Notes: generated by a model not told the origin, from the sequence alone. A stretch of DNA of 64,000 nt from Plantago elongata (GCA_036897095.1 JAYMSP010000004.1:62001-126000); one strand, 5' to 3'; counted from the first letter of the stretch, positions 34,988 to 47,639 are shown. A program made the numbers and translations.

Positions 34988-37782
34988 TTAGCAGTTTTTA
35001 TACCGGACAATTGTTGTTGCCTTTATTTCAATTTCAATGATACAAGAACCATTGACAATAAAACCATTTTTTAAGTCCTTCACACGAGCTATCTGAGTAT
35101 CGGACTCCGTAAAATACCAATCCTTGAACAAACCTTTAGCTGCAATTACAAAATATTCAACACGAAGTTAATTGAAAGTTGAAATATCACAATATGACTC
35201 TATATGTACATCTGGTCCTTTTTCAGAAGATCAAAATAATTGCACTGTAATGATCTTGCAGCTAATATATATTCATTTTGGGGCCCTTTTTTATTTAATA
35301 AAGAAGATTGGATCCTGGATCTATGAATAAAGAGGATATGATTGGATCATCTATTTATTCATACGGATACTATTAACTACCTACTCAATCTCGAAACAAA
35401 TTTCATACATTCAATTTAGGTATGTTTCACTATAATATTTTGTTTCTATTTTTGATAATATTTTCAACTCATTTACATTAGATGTGAATTTGTCTCCCAA
35501 TATTTTACAATACACATAAAATTTCGTGTCTAAAATTATAAGGTCATTTGTTCTAAAACGGAGGAAGTACTTATGTACTACTTCTAGTTATGTTAAATTG
35601 CACATGCTTAGAATAAATGCATATCCTACATACGATCACATACCTGTAGCGACGATATGATTATCATTCTTTTGATTTTTGATTCGGATTATGCATTCAG
35701 CTTCCATCCTACTACTAAATAGGCCTAAATCTGGAGATAGATTTATTATGGTGTAGGGAGGAGCGCTTGTCTTCATGTAAAACGTTGCATTCCTACAACA
35801 CAAAATTTTCAAAAGTAGGAATATTAATAGATAGGGACATAGAAAGAATTATAGAATATAATGCGTACACACCATTGTATGTTTCCGACACTAAAGCTTG
35901 TGGTATGTGCATTTTTTCCCTTAATGATTGAAATATTCCAAATGTGCTTGTATGGTGTAGTTGTCTTGAGTATTGTTTCATCAATTCCAGGGCTTGTCAC
36001 AAAAACCTCTGCTCCAAATATGCACTTGTTATCGACTAGAAATCCATCGTCGATCAACTTTTTTTTTGAGATTAACTTCGGAAATCCCAAAGCACAAGAA
36101 TTACTCTCAGATGCCGTGAATTGGAAATTGCGAACTGCATAGGATATTTTTATAATAGAATTGATTAGTGAGATCAATACTTTCTCATCCGTATCAATTT
36201 TAATTTTATGTGTTTTTACCTTTTTGAATTAATTATTGTAAACTATTATCTTGAAATTATTAAATTACAAAGGTAAATAATTTAATAAAATTATATAATA
36301 AATATTTAAGATATGAGGTTGTATAATAATTGTATTTATTATTCTTTGAGGGTATATTGAAGATTAAATTTATAAATGTTCACCGAGAAAAAGTTACCAC
36401 GGAAATATAAAATCGGATAAAGAGAGTAGAATATTTTTCTTTTCTAATATATGTATCGATCATACCTTGCTTACAAGTGTACTTCCTGGAGTTATGATTG
36501 TACATAAAAACTCCGAATGCGACATAAGTAGTATATGTTAAATATCGCATACGCGACTCAGTCATGAACAGGTAAACAGAAACATAATCGCCATCGTCTG
36601 TACACTCTTTACCATTGGGATAAATAATCATTTTCCTGATAAGTAGAAAATAAACCGACAAAATAAAGTATACATGTTTTTTATATACCCAACTACACAA
36701 AATATTATTATAACAAAAATTATTACGAGATATGATTTTTATCCAAAGATTGTCAATATTATTAATAAAATTACTCTTATTATCAACCAAACGTCTATAT
36801 TATTAATGAAACAAGTCTTATTGTAATATGATGAAAACTTTATTGTTAAAAACATTGGTGTTTCGGGTAATAACATCGATAATTTTTTCAATAATATAGA
36901 TCCGTCGATAAAAAAATTATTCTGAGACCATTTCTCAAAATACGTCATCATTTTACTCAGAATTTTATTTACTTTATAACATAATAACATAGTATTTGTA
37001 TAGGAGCAAGTCTTATAAGTGACGGTTTTTATGTTGAGACGAACCATGTTACCAATAAAAGTACCTATTTTATTAAGTAAATCATTCATATTCTCAACAT
37101 TGAAATTTTTCAACATGGGTATTTTGCTTAATAACATAGTCCGTATCTATATAAAGACCGTCTCTCATGAGACTTTATATTTGTACAGTAGTATGCCTAT
37201 AATTGAGTGTTTAGAATGAGATACGTACCATTTTTCTTTATCCACTTTGAATTCAGTAGATTCGTAACCAGTTTTCGGTACCTTGGAGAAAGATTGGAAT
37301 TTTACCGTCAAGTGCGAAGGTGGAAACTTTGTTGTGAACTCCATAACTTCTCATAATTTCAAAAGGAAACAAGATCATTATTCATTACAACTTTTTTTTT
37401 TTTTTGAAAAAGATCAACTAAATCTTAAACTGATTTTTTTCAGATATAATAATATAATTACAATATTCAATCGTATAAATAATTATTATCAATTTAATAG
37501 TGCACTATAGAGAAATGAATCATTCATTTCGTAGAATCGAACCCGTAACATCTTGGGAATGAGGTGGATCATCTACAAATGCTTTAATAATGTTAAATTG
37601 AAGTTATTTGGATACAATATTATTCTGTGATAAATTAGTAAACTGAAATACCATAATAAAGTAAGTATTATGTTTCCGATTCTCTCTAACGTATAGTATA
37701 AATTTGTAAAATGAATGGAGATGAAGAGTGAATTGATACCTTCATAACTGTCATCAATATCTTGCAGAGTGCGAGTCGTCAT
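34988..37782 (-). CDS. MATH-MATH protein, gene A
   Basis: Six exons: 37740-37782, 37229-37346, 36466-36635, 35873-36134, 35644-35792, 34988-35139, in frame for 297 residues. The first MATH (meprin/TRAF homology) domain covers about residues 17-145 (HLTVKFQSFSKVPKTGYEST, KWKMIIYPNGKECTDDGDYV, GFPKLISKKKLIDDGFLV, CIFGAEVFV). The second follows (HIWNISIIKGKNAHTTSF through LFKDWYFTESD and NGFIVNGSCIIEIEI). No BTB domain, signal peptide or membrane segment is seen. MATH domains bind partner peptides; plant MATH-only proteins form large, fast-evolving families of mostly unknown role. It is a paralogue of the gene at 44.5-47.4 kb, with matching intron positions. Intron 3 carries a MITE. Confidence 0.88.
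36180..36426. mobile_element. Stowaway-like MITE in intron 3 of MATH gene A
   Basis: The ends CTTTCTCATCCG and (inverted) CTCTCTTTATCCG are flanked by TA on both sides (36178-36179 and 36427-36428). The AT-rich interior is non-coding. Paralogue B has a different element at about the same intron position. Confidence 0.65.
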
Positions 37783-38036
37783 GATCGATCGATATTGCAA
37801 AGTGTGTGAACAAATACATCAAACACAAACTTATATAAATACACGTCTATGCATTTTGTCAAAGCCTTTTGAATACTTCGTTAGTAGTGCTAATTTCGTG
37901 TAAGTTTCGTGGTTGACTTTCTTTCAATTTATTAATAAATTGACTTTTGCGATCTTAACAGGATGTGCATTCTTTATCTTTCCACCCTGACTAGTACTTG
38001 ATCGGTCCTTAATTTTCTTTTCAAAGAATGGAAGTT

Positions 38037-41000
38037 TTTTTTTTTTTTTTTAAAGAACAGAGCCTAGGCGAGGCTCTCGAATTTTATATATATATATATT
38101 AAATTCATAACGGTTTGAAAGAACCCGCAAATACAAAAGGCACCAGAATAATTACATTCCATCAAAAGACCCAGCTAACTAACCACTTTACAATGAACTT
38201 TCCATATACAAAATATACCGAAGGAGACAATACTGAAGACGACGTGTATGTGCCATTCTCCTTGCTGGTGGAACCAAAAGAACGATTATGCCATGTCAGG
38301 ATTCGCCCATGTGCGTGCCAATTGTGCCAAACGATACCAATAGTCTGTCTGCAGCTACATGTACAACCTGATGTCCGCAATGTTTGATTGCTGCTCTTTC
38401 CCGCACAAAACATCTGCAAAATTATCATTAGATGTTCCCCAGTACCGTCTGCATTTAGCCTGCAACTATGCATCCATATTAAGGCATGTACTGCCATATT
38501 CATGTCCATACCTTGTTTCAAAGCTCTAGGCAACTAAACTGCAGGTTGAATATATAATAGAACTTCTGTCAAGTAAATCCACAACAGGCCAGGCTGCAGA
38601 GGAACTGCTCCAAACCTTCTCCACAGTAACATCAGTCAATGAAACATAGGAAAAACAACGTGTAAACCAATCTCTCTCAATACCAACAACAAAACAATAA
38701 CTGAAGTGCATATCTACCAATCTGTTCAATCTGTGCAATACCATCACAATCATGTCCAAACCATCCTGTAAAATATTTCTCCTCATATGTGTGCAGAAAA
38801 GGATAAGTGTAAGTCCTAGTAGAAATGGAGAAGAGGAGAGAAAGATGCAAGAAAACATAGAGTATTTTTGCTAGTGTGAGGGGAGGCAAGGGATCTCTCC
38901 TCGTCAAATAAAATGTCATTAACATGCCCTTTCTTGCATCCCAAACACTCACAAGTATGTATGAATGCAACAAATAAAATGCAGAAGGGTTAGAGCCCCT
39001 CCAATCCCTAACCGTTCTACTGAAAGTGTTCCTTCCCTCCCCTCGAGATCCACCCTTACTTAACAAATAACAATGAACCTCAGACACAAGGTAGCAAAAT
39101 GCAGATATGAGTAATTTGTGTGGGTTGTGAAGACTCAGCAGTAATCTAAAGTTTTTGTGAGACTTAAAGGCACAAAAAAGGGCTGCAGGTTTAGAGAGGA
39201 TATTGCAGGCCTGAAGGAATGAGGTACAGTTTTGGAGAAAATTGTTGCAATTGTGATTAGACTTGGAGGCTATAAACTGTAGGGTTGAGTGGCAATGCAG
39301 TAAACTGTAGTTTTGGAAGAGCCTGGGGATACAACAATGGGTTGCAGGGTGGCAAAAAGAACTGCAAACCTGGTGCGGTAACCTGCAGAACTGAGTGGTG
39401 CAGCAGCAATCTGCAAATGCAAGTGGTACAGCAGATAAAAGAAGTACAATAGTGACCTGAAGGAATATACTGCAATTTTGAGGAAAAGAACTACAGCCAA
39501 TTTGAAGCCATTCACTGTTGTTTTGAGAAAGAGTATCTACAGTATGCAGGAAAATCGAAGGCATACACTACTGAAGAAAAAAGGATGCAATTTTGAGTGA
39601 GAGCTCTGCAAGCAAACTGAGGACACCCACTACAGTTTTGGTGGAATTCCTTGTACAAATAACAGTTGCATACAACACAGCAAAGCAAAAACAAATCATG
39701 TTTGTGGGTCTTTTTCTTTCTGTTTTTGACCTATTCTGAACTGTATATTCTTTTTTTCCAGCTCTTTTTATCTTGATTTTCTTTTTTAAACTGTATTATT
39801 CTTTTTTTGCAGTCTCCTTCCCTTTTCTGTTTTCTACTCCACCTCCTCAACTCCAAAGACTCCAAACAATTGCAGTATAAGTATGGGAAATGGACCCATT
39901 CAACAATAGACCGTGCAAAATTAAAGAGTGTGTGCAGAAGAGGATGTGTAAGTGGTTCTGCAAGGTTGGGGTCTAAAAAAGGTGAGAGGAAACATAGGTC
40001 AGAAAAGTGAAGTGGAAGAAGGGGGAGAGATACCCTTCTATGCTCAGAATCCTGCAAAAAATTACCACCACGTTCAATTTGTGATCCCACAATGAGTGAA
40101 TGCAAGTGAAAACAAACTAGATTGAAAGAGTCTCTCCAAACTTTAACAAATCTAGTGATAAGGAATATGCAGTCCCTCCCTTCCCGTGGAGCAGTGGCAT
40201 GATCCTTACATATGATAACCCAAGTACATTGTACCTGACTTTGCGCAAAAGGTTGAAACAGTTTCCATACCTGTGGATAACCTTATTTACCTTCAATGGA
40301 AGTTGATTACTAATAAGTGTAAAAGAGTTATTGCCTTCTTTATCGAATATATTTGATAACCACACATGATAAATATTCCAAATATAATGAAAACAACAAG
40401 GATTACATAAGTCCGTGGGAATAGTATTTCCAAAAGTGAGTTTGCTAGCTTCTTTGGCCAAAATATCGGCACTGACATTCTCTTCCCGATAAACAAAAGA
40501 TATTGACGTGCTTGTTATTCTGATCATCATTCTACTAATATCATCCAGTAGTAGTTGTTGGTGTGGTGTGACTGCATCCTTCCTGTTTAAACATGCAAGT
40601 AGAAATTTAGAGTCAGTTTGTATACCAATAGAATTAATCTCATTTTGTAGACATAGGATTAATCCTTTTTGTAAGGCGATGATTTCTGCTGTGTTATGAT
40701 CTGTTATTCCGATGAACGAAGTACTTGCAATGACAAATTCTCCTTAGTTGTTTCTAAATGATTCCAACCCCTGCTTGCCCATTAGTTTGACAGGATCCAT
40801 CATGTTCATTGTGAGATGAAAAAGTGATGGTTTCCATTTATAAATAATTGGATGTTTTTGTGTTTGTTTTGCTTTTTTCATCAAAGGTCTGTTTTCTTGG
40901 ATTGTGTTAAGAAGCTGACGATGAAACTTAGTGATATATAAGTTCGAGTTTTTAAAAAATTTCTTATTTATGTGTTTACAAATCATCCAACAAGATAAAA

Positions 41001-42410
41001 TGTTGATAAGTTGAGATTCAGAATTAAAAGGGGTTTGAAATAAAAGTTCTACAAAAAAGAATGAAGAAAAAAAAAACGATACAATTGTAAAACTAAAGTT
41101 TTGAAGTGGTCTCGTGTTCATTAAATTATGAATACGAATAAATGTTGGACATTCAAAAAAACAAGTGCTGACAAGTTGCAGGGTGTTGATTACACAAAAA
41201 ATAAATGTTTGAGGAAATGATATTTTGTTTATATAACCTGTCAGCTGTAGCAAGGCGATTATGAGTTACTAACCAACATAAAAATTTAACTCGTGGTGGT
41301 ATATGTAGTTTCCAAATTTTCTTCCAAGGCCAATCTGGCAGGATACTAGGTTCCTTAGTTTCCTGCAGAAACCTATAAGCCATTTTGACCGAAAATTTAC
41401 CAAGAATACTATGAGACCAGGTCAGAGTATCTTGATGTTCTGTTGTGTTCAAAGGAATTGCCAATATAGTAGTAGCTAATTCCAATGGAAGAATGGATTT
41501 TAGTTTATCAAAATCCCAAGTACCATTAGAAATTAGATGTTGGACAGTTTGGAAAGGATCAAAGTCAGATACATAGTCTTTTATTTTCCAGGTATCGAAT
41601 GATCTTCCCAAAAGGAAGTTGCAGAACCATCACTAATTTGATGCAAAAGTACCTTTTTGAAAATTTCTTGAAGCTTAATGATATTTCTCCAGAACCAACT
41701 ATGGTTGGATTTAGAAACCGCTTGAAGGAATTGAGTATGGGGAAAATACTTAAATACTCTTATAAAACTTATACTAAAGAGTATTAGATTGAAAGGTAAG
41801 TCTTCACAAATGTTTTAGAAGGAAAGCATTGTTGAGAGTATGTAAATCCCTAATACCCAATCCACCAAGACATTTTGGTTTGCAAACTTTTTTCCAATTG
41901 ATTTTACCAGTGGTTTTACCATTCTGTTTCCCATTCCAAAGAAAATGTTTACTGATTTGTTCCAATTTGTCTAGGCAAGTAGAAGGAATTTTAGTAATAA
42001 ACATGAATTGTAAGCTGGAATAGCATTTGTTACATTCTGTACTAAGACTAATCTTTCCGCATAAGACAAATTTTTCGTATACCGAATATTTAATTTATTC
42101 ATTGACCAATTGATCATGTGTTCAAATAAATCTTTCTTTTTAGCTCCCACGAGAAACGGAAGACCAAGATATTTGTCAAGACGTTTATTAGGGATAGCTC
42201 CCAAGTAATATGTTATTTTTTGCTTTACCCTTACAGGTGTGGTACGAGAAAAAATAATACGACTCTTTTGCCAACAAACATTTTTTCCTGATGCAAGGGC
42301 ATATTCTTCAAGTGTTTCTGATATTGTTTTAACTGATTTTTCATCTCCTTGACTAAAATTTAAACAATCATCAGCAAAGCATAAAATTGGAATGCCGTGG
42401 TTGGCAAGTC
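38037..42410 (-). mobile_element. LINE with reverse transcriptase and RNase H, 5'-truncated
   Basis: Minus-strand remnants of ORF2: the RT palm motif ILCFADDCLNFSQGDEKS (about 42330-42385), thumb (RLDKYLGLPFLVGAKKK, about 42130-42190; SKHFLWNGK), the zinc-binding RVT region (SHSILGKFSVKMAYRF, WKKIWKLHIPPRVKFLCW, 41153-41611), and an RNase H domain (HNTAEIIALQKGL, IQTDSKFLLACL, YREENVSADILAKEAS, about 40430-40740). Several frame changes show it is dead. The 5' side stops within the RT near 42408. A T run at about 38037-38051, which would be the poly-A tail, marks the likely 3' end. If so, the 3' UTR is unusually long (about 2 kb), and part of 38.1-40.1 kb could be a separate insertion. Confidence 0.8.
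39110..39690. repeat. Degenerate CTGCA-rich repeat region
   Basis: Many loosely spaced words of the type CTGCAR/GTTGCA and TTTTGGA recur. On the minus strand they leave long open frames rich in cysteine and leucine (up to 295 codons, 38677-39564). Composition is repeat-driven and nothing suggests a selected protein. It lies in the putative 3' UTR of the LINE. Confidence 0.5.
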
Positions 42411-42455
42411 ATAGTCCAATAGTTATGGAAGTGAGGTCATAGTCCAATAGTTATG
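42408..42455 (+). repeat. Direct repeat at the LINE/LTR-element junction
   Basis: GTCATAGTCCAATAGTTATG occurs at 42408-42427 and again at 42436-42455, a 28-bp period. It sits exactly where LINE sequence stops and Ty3/gypsy sequence begins. Confidence 0.8.
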
Positions 42456-43796
42456 TGGAGAATGTGGTACGAGTTTTGCCGCGCCTTGATTTTAGAGAGG
42501 ATCTCCTCCATGAGGAAACTAGCAACCGAGGATTGCAAGTATTTCGCAAGTGCGATTATGATTGCATAGTTCTTAACTGTGCAATAGCAAGGCAACATAT
42601 GTTGAAACCAGGTGAGCCTCTAACCTTCATGAGCACCTTAGAAAACAAGGTAGTGAGTATCATGGTTGACTCTGGTGCTAGCCTCAACTTCATATCAACT
42701 GTATTGGTGGAGCATTTGGGCCGGCCAAGGGTGAGAGGGCAATTGGGGACTATTGCGTTGACCGCTAGTGGGGGTAGTTGTACGATGTGATCAGTACTAC
42801 ATGCATGTACCCATTGTCATCCAGCATGTGAGGTTCACAATTGATTCTTATGCAATGGAGAGCTCTGAGGAGGACATCATGTTTGGAATACCATGGTTGC
42901 AATCTGTAGGACCAGTGATGATGCATTTCAAAGAGCGTTCAATGACACTAGTGGTTGGGAACCAAGTTCTCTTCTTAAAGGGTCTTGGATTTTGTGGTGA
43001 CAAGTCGTTGAACCACCAGTTAGCCGTACTGAAGATGGGTACTTTAGGCGCTACCAACTAGCTTTTGGGGCCACTATTGAGATTGCGACTGAAGGATCTG
43101 AGACTCAAGTTCCACAAGGTGAAGTATCTGGAAGGAACCTTGGGGACAAGGTTCATCTGCAGGAGGAGGAGATGATACGAGCTGATATTGTCAAGAGGCG
43201 TAGGCGCGATTCTACATGGAATTAAAGAAGGCATCATCCTCCTAGTTAATGTTAATTAGTTATTTATGTTATGTGGACATTTATTTATGGATTAGATTAT
43301 GTCTTGATAATTAAGTATACTTGATTAGGAAGAATTATTATTAGAGTAAGTCTTACTAACTAGGTAGAGTATTTGGTTAGGAGATTCTTATTGGGTTAAT
43401 CCCATAGTAGTTGTAAAGGTTATAAATACCTCAACCCCCTTCTCAGTTTAATAAGATGAAAAAGATGAGTTTATGAGTAAAACAGAGTGTTCTCCGACAG
43501 ATGACTCGAGGAGATATGTTGTTTAGTACTTAAGTGTACACCGGGATAAATCCTAGAGAGTAGGCCTCTCTTTGGTTGCGGGAAGTGTCATGTATAGGTG
43601 GCTATGTATTCTTGTGTGCTAGCCGATCTACTTCGTCTAGAGATATAGGGTTGGTTGTGCTCTTTAGCACTCTGATTGTGTAGATCTGGAGTTTATCTAG
43701 TAGAATATCTCATTGGTGTTTTAAGCCTTATACCGTGCATACATATATTTGGGTTGATTGGCTGATTTGTAGCCAGATCTATCCGGGTACCTAACA
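42456..43796 (+). mobile_element. Ty3/gypsy LTR retrotransposon remnant
   Basis: Broken fossil. The left part carries a retropepsin-type aspartic protease region (hallmark D-S-G-A-S near 42667-42681, and a later FGIPWL box) of the kind found between gag and reverse transcriptase in gypsy elements. No reverse transcriptase or integrase follows. A probable LTR, about 43250-43796, starts TGTTAATTAG and ends CTAACA, with a promoter-like TATAAATA and an AATAAG poly-A-type signal in order. A large internal part is therefore gone, with several breaks in what remains. LTR limits are approximate and age cannot be estimated because only one LTR is present. The neighbouring LINE lies against its left edge. 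Confidence 0.65.
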
Positions 43797-44534
43797 GTTT
43801 TTAGTGTATACTAGCATTGTATAAATCGAGAGTTGATAAGTGATTACTATGTATTGCGGATAATTTGAGTTGATTTGATGTAATATGCTTAATTGATTGA
43901 TTGCGTAATAGCATGATTGTAATATTGATATTCTCAGAAAAAAAAAAAAAAGGATTACTAAAACTCTTCAAAAGCACAAGAAATGGTCAAAATCGAAAAC
44001 CATTACAAGATCAAAACTCCACACCATTACCCAAATCTCATACAGAATCAACCTATTACAAGAAACCGACACAAAATCTCTACACCATCACGGAGGTTGG
44101 ACGTGAGTCTTTAGTCCTAAATCATACAACCATCAACAGAAAATATTAACATCCGGGACTTTACCTCTTTCAATTGCCAAAATCATCATCATACAATGTC
44201 AACGGAAGCCATAAATATCTCGGACTTGAACATCGTCAGTTCCAATAAATACCAAATCCCAAGCCTCAACTAGCCTTACCCGTCCCCCTATACCCTAAAG
44301 TAAGTTACAAGTAATTTAAGACAAGGTCCTAGGCTCGAAAACCGTCAATTTCAAAGTTATACGCCAGATAAACCTTAAACCCTAAACTTAAATAAATACA
44401 TTTTACACAAACTCAAATTACATAGTTCACTATGAAACTTGAACATTAAATCAGGAGTATATCGCTTTCTTTAACCAACTCCGTCAACACGGTAACACGG
44501 ACACACTTTTTTAGTAGGAAAATCGATCACAAGT
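43797..44534. other. Unclassified, possibly repeat-derived
   Basis: A poly-A stretch at about 43939-43953 is followed by an A/C-rich stretch with no coding frame I can defend. It separates the LTR remnant from MATH gene B. Confidence 0.4.
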
Positions 44535-47439
44535 TCACAGCAAGTGATTTATGTACATGCCTTTGACAATTGCTGTTACCTTCATTTCGATTTCAATCAT
44601 ACAAGAATCCTTCACAATAAAACCATTTTTTAAATCCTTCACACGAGCTATCTGAGTATCGGACTCCGTAAAATACCAATCCTTGAACAAACCTTTAGCT
44701 GCAATTACAAAAAAAAAAATCAACACGGTGTTATTTGAAATATTGCGATCACGATATGACTCAATATGCACATATAGTCCTTTCCAGAAGATCAAATAAT
44801 GAAATAATTGCACTGTTATGCTCTTGCAGCTATATAAATTCATTTTGGGGCCTTTTTCTATTTAAAGAAGAAGATTGGATCCTGGATCTATTAATAAAAA
44901 GGATTGGATCCCCTATTTATTCATTTCGAAATAATGAAATCACCCTGTTTACCAATAACTTTTATTTAACTTTTTAAATTCCATAAACTTTTTCTAATGA
45001 AAATCTAAACATGCAGCTTTTTAAAAAAAGATTAGTTGGTTTGAAAAGCTAGAAGGAACTTGTTGAAAAAAAACTACCAGCTACTTTTTTAACTAATTTT
45101 GCTAAACAGAGCCAAATGTACAGGTAATATTAGCTACTTCTATACTACATTACTACTAGTTATGTTGAATCATACGAAAAATCAAAAAAAATTATCTTAA
45201 GTTGTGTCATTTCTGAAAAAAAATTACCTATTTTATTACGTTCAATTTTGGTATCTTAAGTTGACATTTTGTTCAATTTGAGTACTTCGTCGGTCACAAC
45301 TAAGGTTACCCTTTTCGAATTTTTCTAGTTCGAATTATACATGTATAGATTAATAAGGTTTTGTTCATTTCTCTGCGCTAAAACTTAACCTATTTAAACT
45401 GAATGGAACACTAAAATAGAATAATTAGTAGTGTTGGGGAGGTATAAGGTGGTGCAGTGGTAAAAAGGTGTTGGTATATGAGTAAAGTAGTTGTATCTTA
45501 GCCGTATCTAAAAAAAGAAAAAAAAAATAAAGAAGCAAAGTTAAAGTGAACCAAATTAAATTGAATGGTTTCGAACTAACTTGAATGAGTTTGCGGACGA
45601 AGATAACATAACCTAACCTAAATGTATATCCTGCAATACAATTACATACCTGTAGCAACGACATGCTTATCACTCTTTTGATTTTTGATTCGGATGATGC
45701 ATTCAACTCCCAACATACTGCCAAATCGGTCTAAATCTGTGGATAGAAATATGGTGGTGTAGGGAGGAACGGATGATGACGCCCTGGGATGCAATGTTGC
45801 CTTCCTACACAAAAGTTTATCAAAAAGAGGAACGGTATGTGACGTCCTGGGGTAAAACGTTGCATTCCTACACCAACAAAAAAAATCAGGAGGAGGATTA
45901 ATAGATAGGGACACAGAGAGAATATAGAGTGAGATGTATCATGTATATACTGAGTACACACCATTGTATGTTTTCGACTCTAAAACTTGTGGTATGTGCA
46001 TTTTTTTTCTTAATGTTTGAAATATTCCAAATGTGGATATATGGTGTAGTTGTCTTGAGTATTGTTTCATCAATTCCTGTGCTGTACTTCACAAAAACCT
46101 CTGCTCCAAATATGCACCTGTCATCGACTTGAAATCCATCATCGATCAACTTTTTTTTCGAGATCAACTTTGGTAATCCCCAAGCTCGAGGATTACGCTT
46201 AGATGTTGTGAATATGAAACGAACTGCACGGGTCATTTATAATAGAATTGATCAGTGTCAACTGTCATGATTCATAAAATTAATATCCCCCCTCCCCTCC
46301 CAATTTCATCTTAATAAGTTGACTTTTTCGAAAAATTTTAACTTTCACCTCTTTACTATTAAATTATAAAGATAATAAATTAATAAAATTATATAGTGAA
46401 AGTTTAAGATATAATTATAGTGATTTAATTTTATTAAATATTCAATCATTATCATTTAAGTGAAATTCAAAACTAAAATTAAATGAAAAGATGAAATTGA
46501 AACGGAAAGAGTATATACGTAGTTTAATACATATGGTAATTAGTAAAAAAAAAATGTATACCTTGCGTACAAGTGTACTCGTCGGACTTGTAATTGTACA
46601 TGAAAATTCCTAATGCGACATGAAAATCGCAAGAGTCACAACTATGGGTTATATTCGACTCTGCAGTGTACAAGTAAACAGAAACGTAATCGCCAACGTC
46701 TGCACACTCTTTACCATTGGGATAAATCATCATTTTCCTGATAATATATAGAAAATAAATCGACGAAATAAAATTAGCATATGTTTTTTTTTCATATGCA
46801 TTTTACTTCAAATTTTATTTATTTTATCATATAGTATACCTCTAATAAGTGTTTAAGATAATTAAGGCATACGTACCATATTTTGTTTCCGACTTTGAAT
46901 TCGGTAGATTCGTAACCAGTTTTCGGTACCTTGGAGAAAGATTGAAATTCTACCCTCAAGTGTGGAGGAGGAAACTTTGTCGTGAACTCCATAACTTCTC
47001 ATAATTTCAGCAAGGAAACAAGATCATTATTCATTACAATATTTTTCTAGAAATCAACTCAATCTCAAGCTGAATTTTTTTTTTCGAGATACAATATTAT
47101 AATTACAATACTCGATCGTACAAATAATTTTATCAATTCAATAGTCACTATATAGATAAATAAATCATTCATTTCAAAAAATTGAACCTATAACATTTTG
47201 GGTACGATGTGAATTAGCTTACGCCTATTTATAAATACTTTAACAATGTTAAATTGAAGTTATTCGGATACAATATTGTTCTATGATAAATTAGTAAACT
47301 GAAATACCATAATAAAGTAAGTAATATTTTTTTGATTCTCCCTAACGTGTAGTATAAATTTGTAAAAGTGAAGGGAGATGAAGAGTGAATTGATACCTTC
47401 GTAACTGTCATCAATATCTTGCAGTGTGCGAGTCGTCAT
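44535..47439 (-). CDS. MATH-MATH protein, gene B
   Basis: Six exons: 47397-47439, 46877-46994, 46562-46737, 45962-46223, 45650-45804 (or 45650-45867), 44535-44698. They give 305 residues, or 326 with the longer exon 5. Exon count, phases and most lengths equal those of gene A (35.0-37.8 kb). Domains: first MATH (HLRVEFQSFSKVPKTGYEST, MMIYPNGKECADVGDYVSVY, GLPKLISKKKLIDDGFQV, CIFGAEVFV), then second MATH (HIWNISNIKKKNAHTTSF, LFKDWYFTESDTQIARVKD, GFIVKDSCMIEIEMKV). The C-terminus differs (YINHLL). Upstream DNA to about 47620 is nearly identical to that upstream of gene A. The function of such BTB-less MATH proteins is unknown. Exon 5 has two in-frame acceptors made by a 63-bp duplication. Confidence 0.87.
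44941..45113. mobile_element. MITE, family 1, copy C
   Basis: The left end CCTGTTTACCAATAACTTTT and the right end TAATTTTGCTAAACAGAGCC form an inverted repeat matching copy B. It is uninterrupted, short and non-coding, and lies within intron 5 of MATH gene B. Confidence 0.6.
45178..45300. mobile_element. Single end of the long-TIR transposon family
   Basis: The stretch with TTACGTTCAATTTTGGTATC, then TTAAGTTGACATT and TTGTTCAATTTGAGTAC, matches the left end of the element at 745-1665. Only one end is present, in intron 5 of MATH gene B. Confidence 0.65.
46286..46511. mobile_element. Stowaway-like MITE in intron 3 of MATH gene B
   Basis: The left part CTCCCAATTTCATCTTAA and the right end (inverted) CTCTTTCCGTTTCAATTTC form an imperfect inverted repeat, flanked by TA (46284-46285 and 46512-46513). 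It differs in sequence from the element in gene A. Confidence 0.5.
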
Positions 47440-47639
47440 GATCGATCGATATTGCAAAGTGTGTACACAAATACATCAAACACAAACTTATATAAATACA
47501 CGTCTATGCATTTTGTCAAAGCCTTTTGAATACTTCGTTAGTAGTACTAATTTCGTGTAAGTTTCGTGGTTGACTTTCTTTCAATTTATTAATAAATTGA
47601 CTTTTGCGATCTTATCAGGATATGCATTTTTTGATGACT

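Noticed and set aside
38677-39564. 295-codon minus-strand frame as a gene for a cysteine-rich protein
   Set aside because: No signal peptide, domain or codon signal; overlapping frames are open as well; it lies in repeat-rich DNA beside a LINE.
45425-45530. A second SINE (GGTGGTGCAGTGGTAAAAAGG followed by an A-rich stretch)
   Set aside because: A box A-like start and an A-rich end are present, but I find no box B and no target duplication.
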